Shown: piece by piece, positions 55,580 to 64,000 of the stretch
Layout of the letters: each line of letters starts with the position of its first letter
Numbering within the stretch: the first letter of the stretch is position 1
Assembly: GCA_026225945.1 (NCBI GenBank)
Contig: JAMJFZ010002500.1
Coordinates: forward strand, 310,001 to 374,000
Direction: 5' to 3'
Source: Cricetomys ansorgei
Taxonomy: Eukaryota > Chordata > Mammalia > Rodentia > Nesomyidae
Length of the DNA stretch: 64,000 nucleotides
Made by a program: the position numbers and the translations under genes
The notes under the pieces: model-generated
Told to the model about the DNA's origin: nothing
Databases searched by the model: none
Seen by the model: the letters and a program-made list of their open reading frames with translations, nothing else

Positions 55580-56730
55580 CAGGATACAGCTGACTTGGTG
55601 GTGTGGCGTGCTTTTCATTTAGTGCTTGGGAGATAACAGGAGGCGGATCTCTGAGTTGCAGGCCATCTAAGGCTATGTAGTGAGACCTGTCTCAAACAAA
55701 GTAAAAAACAGTGTGTGGCTTGTGGGTTTTGTTTCTACCAGGTTAATGGCTCACAGTATCAGAAAGGACCCATACTTGGCTCCTTTCCCTTGCAAATAAA
55801 GATGTCTAGTTATTTAGTGCCCTTCTAAGAAGGATTCAGAGACAAAATATTGGTTCTCAGGTTGAAGTTTACTAAGTATTTAAAGTGGGACAGTAGCTCT
55901 GTGTGGGTTTGCCACAATACAATCAGCTAGCTGTTCCTTAGATGAAAAGCTCCAGGATGCAAACCTGTGGGCTGGCTGTCCTGCCATCCTCACCAAAACC
56001 GCCAACCAGATAAAGCTGGTCATTCCAGAGGCAAGTACGATGGCCCATGCGCTTCAGTTGGTGGTCGGCACAGGGGAAGTGGAACCACTGGGGCGGAAAC
56101 TTGCCTGTTGGGTTAAGAGCAGAGGGTGGTTACTGAGGCAGGGACACTTTTTTACTCTGCCTAAACAAGATCAAATGTTTGCCTGTTATTTTTCTCATTT
56201 GATTTGTTGGTCTCTTCAAATTTTAATATTCTATGTATTTTGTCTGTTTAATTTTGTTTTTGAAACAGGGTCTCACTATGTCACCCTGGCTGCTCTCAAA
56301 CTTTATGTAGAGCAGGCTGGCTGGCCTCAAAATCTCAGAGATCTTCCTGCCTCTGCCTCTTAAGTTCTGGAATTAAATGTTTGAACCACCACGCCTGACT
56401 CTGTTTCTTTGTTTTCTTTTGTTTTTCCAGACAGGGTTTCTCTGGGTAGCCCTGGCTGACCTGGAATTGAATCTGCAGACCAGGCTGGCCTCGAACTCAC
56501 AGAGATCTGTCTCTGCCTCCTGAATGCTGGGACTAAAGGCATGTGCCACCACCACCTGGTTAGGGTCTATTTTTAAAATTATATAAATATATATATTAGG
56601 GTCTTATGTATAGCCTTGGCTGGCCTGGAACTCACTATACAAAACAGGCTGGCTTTGAACTCAGAGATTTGCTTGCCTCTGCCTCCTAAGTGCTAAAGTG
56701 AAAGGTGTAAACCACCAGGTCCAGCTCTTT
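55580..56730. repeat. SINEs between Pfdn2 and Klhdc9 and in the last Klhdc9 intron
   Basis: A degenerate B1 (+) lies at 55590-55700, between the two convergent 3' ends. Three antisense B1-type copies in series (56240-56395, 56405-56555, 56595-56730) fill the intron between Klhdc9 exons 3 and 4. Confidence 0.8.
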
Positions 56731-58119
56731 ATTTAGTTTGATGGTTTGGTTGTGAACCTTAGCCTTTAAAGGCTGAGCTATTTTTCAGGTCCTCTATTGC
56801 ATCTTTAATGCTTGTCAACTAATTTTTCCTTTCTATCCCACCACTCCATCTTTTTTATAGTTTTTAGGTTCTCATGTCTTTTCCCTCCTCCCTTCAAAAT
56901 TAGTTTGGCTCTCACGGGTATCGTAGATGTAGAGGTCATTGCAGATTGTGTCTCTAGCTCTGGTCAGAGTTTCTCCACCAAACAGTACAGCGAAGGGTCC
57001 CACCACTGAACAGGAATGATGGCGCAGGCTCTGGGGTCCTTGCTGCAACCCCTGCCCGCTGCTCACAAGCCTTTTAAGCTGTTCCATCAAACGAGGGGCA
57101 GCAGGTGATTCCTCCTTGGGGGAGATAAAAGGACTGTCTGAAGGGTTTGCTCATTGATGTTTTTAGTCCTTTCCCACTCGAAAATACGAGTAGCTAATAC
57201 CTGAATTTCCCCATGGCTCCATTGCCCTGCTACTTCTGGTTCAACTGAGTTGCAACCCCCAAAGAGCAATAGCTGGTGACCCGGATGGGATCCAGCAGTT
57301 GGCAGCAAAGCAGCACAGTGACCTGATCGTGAAACCGTATGGCAGCTTTCTTCCTTGAACCTGTTGATATACAGAAATTCGGGCCTGAGTGGGGTTTTCT
57401 GAAAAGATTAAAGTGTACTGGTTTGCCAGAATGAGAAAAACCAGGCTTGGGGCAGATAAGAGTTAAGCCATCTTGGGAATTGTAGATTCCAAGATGGACG
57501 GTGAAGACAGGGATAAATTACCACTAAGTTTGTTTAGGTTCTGTTTTTCTAGAATATAGAAAAACGAACCTTTGGGGCATAGGTTGCCCTACCAGTAAGT
57601 GTGAGTGCTGTGATCCAACTTTAACGTGTAGATACTTCCGTAGCGGCGCTGAGTGCGAATACCGCCCTCTCTGCCCGCCACCCGCCACTCTCGATCTGAG
57701 AGGCGAGTGCAGGTGTGACTGCTGAGGCCAGCAGGAGGGCAGTTGCCAGGGTTCGCAGTCCATAACTCCCACACTCCACTCTCTGTGTCCAGTGCGGCCA
57801 CCGTGGCTAAGCGACGTGACCCATCCCAGCCACCCACCACGCAGAGCCAACGTCCTCCCACCAGTGCCGCGTCGTGGTGACTGCGAAGGGGACTGCTCTG
57901 GACTGGCAGTCGTACCGCTTGACCCCTAGCTGGGTCAAAGATCACAGTATCGCTGCTGGGCACTCTTGCACCACCTTCTAGGAGACCCCCTACCAGGTAG
58001 AACCGTCCCTGCAGTTCGGTGCACGAATGAAAGGCGCGAGCCAGAAGCACATCCCGCGCCACTGGCCGCCACGTCCAGGCCGAACCCCTTGTTCGAACGG
58101 GGACCTCCGCCCCAGCCAT
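55938..58119 (-). CDS. Klhdc9: Kelch domain-containing protein 9
   Basis: Minus-strand exons 58119-57593, 57360-57201, 57114-56916 and 56104-55938 give 1,053 nt and 350 residues, the length of mouse KLHDC9. The start MAGAEVPVRTRG is chosen because it leads directly into the conserved WRPVARDVLLARAFHSC. Kelch-type blades show the GG-W pattern: FYLVGGLLEGGARVPSSDTV, WLCVVGGWDGSRRLATV, HQLLLFGGCNSVEPEV, FAVLFGGETLTRARDTI, and the last LYLVGGFGEDGRTA. The C-terminus is SPQVCILELFI. The fold is a probable beta-propeller that binds protein. KLHDC9 was reported as a cyclin A1-interacting kelch protein (KARCA1); its cellular role is poorly known. An in-frame AUG at 58299 would add 60 residues, but I see no conservation there. 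All junctions are GT-AG. The gene is tail-to-tail with Pfdn2. Confidence 0.95.
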
Positions 58120-58430
58120 GGGTCCAGCAGTGGGGAGAGCAGCTGGGTCGCTTCGGGTCACACCCTTCGCGCGGGAGCCCAGGACTTCCTCCTGGCATGG
58201 ACTATCTTCCCCTCGAGGACCAGCCCAGGTCCTCACTCGAGCCACCCCTCCTCTTCTGCTGCCGTCGCCAGGCAACCACCGCAGGGACTGCAGTGCCACT
58301 GCTGCAAACTGAAGGTCGTAAAGCGCCTGTTACCTTGGAGACAAAAGACCTGGTTAGCTACTGCGGTCTTGCAGTGGTGTCGCCAGGGCAACGAGACGTG
58401 AGGAGACCAGAAAATATCCTAAAAGATTTG
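58120..58430 (-). promoter_or_regulatory. Klhdc9: Klhdc9 promoter with RFX X-boxes
   Basis: GC-rich sequence upstream of the AUG contains GTCGCCAGGCAAC (58264-58276), GTCGCCAGGGCAAC (58379-58392) and the half-matched GTTACCTTGGAGAC (58329-58342). The first two fit the RFX X-box GTNRCC-N0-3-RGYAAC. Confidence 0.6.
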
Positions 58431-59510
58431 GACTGAGGGCCCAAAAGGGCTGGGAGCAGACAGATCCTTAGAAGAGCCCGATAGTTACAAACTAGCCTAT
58501 AAATATGACATTTGAAGCTCAGGTCAGGGCGGGGGTGGCGGGGAGGACCGTGTCTTTTTTTTCTCCCAGCTGCAGGGTTTCCAACTTGGAATCTTTTCTA
58601 GGCATGAGGAATGAAACAAGTTAGAGGTTGAGGAAATAAACGTGGACTCAATGGCTTAAGAGTCAGATTTGGATAGACCTCAGCGTTCTCGTTTATGTAA
58701 TGGGCTGTTAAGGTGAAGGCCCTGAAGGTACTGATTGGGTGAGAGTCCTTTCAGCTCTGGCCACTAGAGGGCAGAAGAATCCAGTCTCAGAGAAGAGACC
58801 GGAGAGCATGGTGGTGGGAAAAAAGACCGAGAAGAAAACAGACATGGGGGAGGAGGAGATGAGTTAGAATGGGTGAAGTGTGTGAGGAAAAATAGGCAGG
58901 CATATCTTGGACACTTTTCACTACTGAGTCCTAGGAAGAAGAATTATCTTACCTAATTACAATCATGTAACAGCATGGAAACAGAGGCATTGTGGAACTC
59001 AAGATTAAGGGCAGGGAGTTTCTCCTGATAAGATCCTGGGCAAAAGCTGCCCAGCCTTAGAAGGTGGGTGGGGGTGGGATGGGCAGGAGAGAAAAGCAGA
59101 CTCCTGCCCCTCCCTGCTCTCTTCCTTTTACTCAGGCCAGGTTATTGAAGGCCTTAATGCCTCCCTACAGGACCCAGTGCAGAATGAAGAGGCTCAAGTC
59201 AAGGCTGACTGACTGGTTTCAGCTGCAGGAAGAAATAGATTTCTACTCCTAGCCCAGCTGGGGTGGGGCAGAAACAGGATCTGTGTCCCCAAGACTGGAC
59301 TGTAAGTTGGAAGGGGACTGTGGCTTTGGTTTCTAAACTTGAACTTGCTCCCCACGGAGAGTGGAAGAACATGTGACCAGGAACACTCTGGGCCCTTTTC
59401 CTTCTGATCCCAGTTAGATCTTGAGAGAAACTACTCAGGGAGGGTCTGCATAGGAAGGCACAGTCATAGAGCAGATAATTATCAGGGCCCTTTGTCCCTC
59501 CTCAACTCTC
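58431..59510. other. Unique sequence upstream of Klhdc9
   Basis: No SINE is present. One stretch (59115-59235) has a strong pyrimidine-tract acceptor (TTACTCAG at about 59137) followed by an open frame ending DWFQLQEEIDFYS and a stop, but no further support exists. Confidence 0.4.
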
Positions 59511-59519
59511 TTTCTTGAA

Positions 59520-61880
59520 AGTTGTGGAACTGAGGATTGAACCTAGGATGTTGCACATGCTAGGCAAAACTCTACTACGATGTATCTCCAGTCTTTTCTT
59601 TCCCTCCTTCCAAATGGGGTTTCTCTGTGTAGCCCTGATTGTCCTGGAACCCACTCTTTAGAGCAGACTGGCCTTGAACGCAGAGATCTGCCCACCTCCA
59701 CCTCCTTAGTGCTGGGATTAAAGGCATGCACACACATCCCTTTTTTAATGTGCCCCCCTTAAAACTTTGAGTTAGGGTCTTGATAAATTACGAAGGGTGG
59801 CCTTGAACTCATTTTGTACCCCAGGCAGTCTTCGCCTCAGCCTCCTGAATGCTAAAATTATAGGTGCTGCCCACCAGGCCTGTCCCTGCCAGTATGTTAA
59901 GCTGAGATTCAACAGTAACTTTATGTTTTTGCTCATCCAATTATCTTTTCCTGTGTCTGACAAGTAAAATCCTCAGTTTTCCAAGGGTTTGGTAAAATTC
60001 TCCTCTAAGACAAGCATTTATGGCTGGGGAGATGGCTTAGTGAGTAAAGGGCTTGTTCTCAGTTTCCTGAACCCACAGGACAGTCTGGCGATGATGTGTG
60101 TCCCAGTGCTTGCAGGGCAGAGACATAGGCTTGGTGGCCAGCCACTGTAGCCTATTATGTGAGCTCCAGGCCAATGAGAGACCCTGTCCCAGAATACTAA
60201 GTGGGCAGCATCTGAGAAACAGCATCTGAGATTGCCTCGTCCCCTGGCTTCTGCATGCACACACATGTACATGTGAATGTGAATACACAACACCTTTGAT
60301 TTCAGCACTTGGGAAGCTGTTGCAGGAGGATGTCTAGCCTAGGCTACACAGAACTAAGCCAACCAAGACAATGTGAGAAGATCCTAACTTTTAAAAAAAG
60401 CTCAGTAAAAATCCCAGTGAAAACAAAGGCTTCTCACTGGCTCACTTCCCAACAACGGGACAGGGACCTAACACCCTTCTTGGATTAGACAAGCTGTTGA
60501 CTTAAGGCCATGGGATCATATTGCTTAAACCTTATCGGTCTGCTACCCATTTTAGGATTACTTTGCCTGTCTTTGGCTGATCTGCCATCTTGTTTTTTGC
60601 CTCTCCTTATGAGAAATAGTAACTCCCTATTTCAGGGCCTTTCCAGTTTCTCCCAGCTTTGTGTTGTTTTTTCTTTTCTCTTGGACTCTAAACCTGAGTT
60701 CTTTGCATCTGGATGTGTGACCTGAGCCTCACTCACTATGGAGGTGTGTCCACTGCAGTTCTGTACCTCCTTCAGTTCCACCCAGTACTAACCCAACTGC
60801 CTAGGATCCCCACCTCTCCCTATCATTCTGAACCAAGTCCATCCCATGTCTTGGAGGAAGCAGGAGAGCAGAATACAGGGAAAGGGAGGACTGGCAGGAG
60901 GAAGTGGGCACAAGCCAGCCAATATGCATTTGTATGACACGTACTTCATGCCTGAGTGTAGCACCAGAGATGGCCTGTGCTTCCCAGTCTGAGATGTCTG
61001 TCCCAGCCCCAAACCTATGCCTTGACTTAAATTTTATGATCTTTTTTTTGGGGGGGGGGTAGGGTTTCTCTGTGTACCCCTGACCATCCTGGAACTCACT
61101 TTGTAAAACAGGCTGGCCTTGAACTTAGAGATCCAACAGCCTCTGCCTCCAAGTGCTGGGATTAAAGGTGTTGTGCTATCACTGCCCAGTGCCTTAAATT
61201 TTCACAATGTTCATGTTGCCCCTGTCTTACCCCCATGTTCTTTTCTTTTTTGAGACAGGACATTGCTGAGAACCCCAGGCAGACCTTAAACTCATAGTAG
61301 TTCTGCCTTATCTTCCTGACTGCTCAGATTACAGGCATATACCACCATATCTGGTCTTAGTCATTTTCTGACCCTGAATCATCTCTGGTTCTCAGGACAC
61401 TTCAGAGCACACAGAAAGCCAGTACTTAGACCAGTGAGTCTTGGTCATACTCCCAAGACTACCACAGTGTCCTCTATGTTCTCAGGCTGCCTCATCTGTC
61501 AGGCCTTCTCTCTGGCTCTTCCTCTATTGTGTCTGACCTGTCTACATTTTTCCTGCAGCCCATTCATGCACCTGACTTCTGTGGTCCTATGCCATCCTGA
61601 CACCAATTCTGACTCTGCTCTTATCTTAAAGAAGACATGGACAAACAAGATCAGAGGAATGGCCAGGAAAATAAATTGCATGAGGCCAGATCTTGAGAGC
61701 TCCTTTGATTGGACATGAACCAGGAGTATCTGAGAGAAGCTGGATGGAGGTTGGCACACGCCTTTAATCCCAGAACTCAGGAGGCAGAAGCAGGAGGATC
61801 TCAAGGCCAACATAGTCTACAGAGCTAGTTCTAGGATAGCCAGGGCTACACAGAGAAACCCTGTCTTGAAAAAACAAAAA
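59520..61880. repeat. SINE-rich intergenic region
   Basis: ID (-) 59520-59595, B1 (-) 59610-59740, B1-like (-) 59765-59880 and B4/B2-type (+) 60020-60290. Antisense B1-type copies lie at 61045-61195 and 61245-61355, and a B1 (+) at 61738-61880. Positions 60410-61040 and 61360-61735 are unique, with no gene that I can support. By synteny the next gene to the right should be Nectin4. Confidence 0.75.
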
Positions 61881-62164
61881 AGAAAGGAAAAAAAGAAAGA
61901 AAATATCTGAGCGAAAGATAAAATTATAAGCAGTCAGGATGGAGGGAAGTGGGGATCAGGCAAATTGGAGAATAGTGAAGACAAGGGATGATGGAGGAAT
62001 TTGATTGAGGAAAGCACTGTCTAATAGGACAGTTCCATTAGTGTTGACTGAGAACCGAGCGAGCGCCAACAGAATGAATTAGTAGATCCCAGCAGTGGGC
62101 AGTAAGCATCCAGAAACTTCTCTGGTTGTGTTTCTCCTGTTCAGATTTTGTATCTCTGAATTTC
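61881..62164. other. No recognisable feature
   Basis: Short unique interval between SINEs. Confidence 0.4.
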
Positions 62165-63240
62165 CTCAGAGCTAGTAAGATGGCTCAATAGGTAAAGGTG
62201 CTTCTTGCTAAGCCTGATAATCTTGAGTTCGATTCCCCAGACCCACATGACAGAAGAAGAGAGCTGATTTGTGCAAGTTGTCCTTGACCTCCACATGAGG
62301 GTCATTGTATGTACTCCCCCCACAATTCTCACAATGATAATGTAATTTCCATTCTTTAGGGATTGTTTGTCTATCTTTTACTTTTAAAAAACCATTTTTT
62401 GAGGGCTGGAGAGATGGTTCAGTGGTTAAGAGCACTGACTGCTATTCCAGAGGTCCCAGGTTAAATTCCCAGCACCCATATGGCAGCCCAGAACTGTCTG
62501 TAACTTCTGTTCCAGGGGATTCAGCACCTTCACACAGCTATACATGCAGGCAAAACACCAATGCACATAAAATAATAATAGAGTACTTTATTAAATTATT
62601 TTTGAGCTGAGTGTTGGTGGTGAACACCTCTAATCCCAGCAGTTGGGAGTCAGAGGCAGGTGGATCTCTGTGAGTTTGAGGCCAGCCTGGTCTACAGAGT
62701 GAGTTTGAAGCCAGCCTAGTCTATAGAGTGAGTTCCAGGATAGCCAGAGTTACAACAGAGAAACTGTCTCAAAAAACCAAAATAAATAAATAAATTTTTT
62801 TAAATAAAAATTATTTTGGGGGGCATTGGCAAGTGCTTATCAGATAAAGAGGTCGGCCACCGAGCCTGACAGTTGAATTCAATTCCTGGGATCCACATGG
62901 AGGAAAAGAGAGTTTCTCTTTTTCTTTCTCTTAAATAATTTAGAAAATTCTCTTTAAAATACTAGGTATGGACTCTAGGTCCTAGACAAGCACTCTCCCT
63001 CTTGAGTTTCATTACTAGGAACGGCCCCCAGTCAAGTCCACCTCCATTTGAGAGAGGTTCTGGCTGGCTGGAAACTCATTATGTAGACCAGGGTGACCTT
63101 GAACTTAGAGTGATTCTCTGCCTTTGCTAAGATTACAGGCATGTGCCACCATTCCTGGCCTGTGGCAGCCTTTAAAAATTTTTCTTTTCTTTTTTTTTTT
63201 TTTCCGAGACAAGGTCTAGGCTAGCCTTGAGTTGGGACTC
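62165..63240. repeat. SINE cluster
   Basis: B2 (+) 62165-62360, B2 (+) 62402-62580, B1 (+) 62605-62780 with a duplicated 'gaggccagcctggtctacagagtgagtt' segment, B2-like fragment 62830-62900, B1 (-) 63030-63160 and B1 fragment (-) 63190-63240. Confidence 0.75.
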
Positions 63241-63335
63241 TCATACAGAATACAGGCACTCAAGAAGACTTCCCTCCACTGAAAAACACCTCACTCTCCC
63301 GCAAATCCCCTGATCACAGCGCCTGTTTTTTGTTT

Positions 63336-63407
63336 TCTTCTTCTTCTTCTTCTTCTTCTTCTTCTTCTTCTTCTTCTTCTTCTTCTTCTTCTTCTTCTTC
63401 TTCTTCT

Positions 63408-63438
<31 letters not shown>

Positions 63439-63592
63439 CCTCCTCCTCCTCCTCCTCCTCCTCCTTCTTCTTCTCCTTCTCCTCCTCCTCCTTCTTCTCC
63501 TTCTCCTCCTTCTTCTCCTTCTCCTCCTCCTTCTTCTCCTTCTCCTCCTTCTTCTCCTTCTCCTCCTCCTCCTTCCCAGTGTATCCCTCTTC
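63336..63592. repeat. (TTC)n/(TCC)n polypyrimidine tract
   Basis: About 255 bases of pure pyrimidine on the plus strand. Uninterrupted TTC triplets come first, then TCC triplets, then TTCTCC mixtures. The long Ser, Arg, Glu and Lys open frames here are repeat translations. Confidence 0.95.
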
Positions 63593-64000
63593 TGTAAGTT
63601 TGCATCTGTCTTTGTTGACACTTATTTTTCTTTTAGGATGTTGTCCTTTCCTCATCAGCTGACTTATCCAGGAATAGCTAGACTTCTTCTCTTTAGCCAA
63701 ATCTTAGAACCCCACCACAGTGTGGAGCCCCTTGGTACAACCATCAGGCCTTGATGAGTGATGAGGACCTACAGAAGCCTTGTAGGACTTTTCCAGGCAT
63801 ACAGTTTCCCCTAGGGAAGACCTTAGAGAATGTAAGCCTGGATGCAAGGAGAATAACATTGGCACAGGAGGTCGGATGCTGGTCTTTGTTCCTCTACCCT
63901 TTCCTTATAGTTCATAGACTGAATCTCCTGACCTTGCTAGTTACCGGTCACAGTGAACATTCTTGATGCTTAACCCTCTTGCTTTTATGCTGCTTCTGGA
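63593..64000. other. No recognisable feature
   Basis: Unique sequence to the end of the window. No exon or repeat recognised. Confidence 0.4.

Noticed and set aside
63241..63700. Poly-Ser, poly-Arg and poly-Glu open frames of up to 128 codons
   Set aside because: They are translations of the TTC/TCC tract.

Overview
The window is rodent nuclear DNA. B1, B2, B4-type and ID SINEs occur throughout, and several class II (ERVK-like) LTR families are present. B2 and B4 point to a muroid rodent. The LTR families are not ones I can name from house mouse, so a cricetid (hamster, vole or deer mouse) is possible but not shown. Four protein-coding genes are recognised from their spliced products: Dedd (+), Nit1 (-), Pfdn2 (+) and Klhdc9 (-). 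Gene order and relative orientation match human 1q23.3 (KLHDC9-PFDN2-NIT1-DEDD), read inverted.

Layout. Positions 1-19,500 hold no host gene that I can support. The stretch contains SINEs, solo LTRs, an L1 fragment, a 24-copy, 42-bp minisatellite (3,029-4,045) and a 5.8-kb minus-strand endogenous betaretrovirus-like provirus (7,664-13,458). That provirus has two LTRs but no RT. Between the end of pol and the 3' LTR, where env would lie, it carries a sense fragment of the host nucleolar gene Nol8. It sits in the loop of an imperfect inverted repeat (4,430-6,760 against 14,490-15,480).

Positions 19,560-20,500 form the CpG-rich Dedd promoter and noncoding first exon. Dedd coding exons run from 28,129 to 31,061 and its 3' UTR to about 32,215. 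Nit1 is tail-to-tail with Dedd and head-to-head with Pfdn2. The Nit1 and Pfdn2 start codons are about 145 bp apart across a shared GC-rich promoter. Pfdn2 has small exons but a 15-kb first intron and a 4-kb third intron, both filled with SINEs and LTRs, including an ERV remnant split by a younger solo LTR. Klhdc9 is tail-to-tail with Pfdn2 and has RFX X-box motifs upstream. Positions 58,440-64,000 are SINE-rich and end with a 255-bp TTC/TCC tract.

The four genes are unrelated in pathway: a death-effector nuclear protein, a nitrilase-family deaminated-glutathione amidase, a prefoldin chaperone subunit and a kelch protein. They form a compact conserved cluster rather than an operon-like unit. 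All four reconstructed reading frames close with the expected lengths (318, 327, 154 and 350 residues). Intron positions were read by eye from splice consensus plus frame continuity. SINE and LTR borders are approximate unless a target-site duplication is stated.
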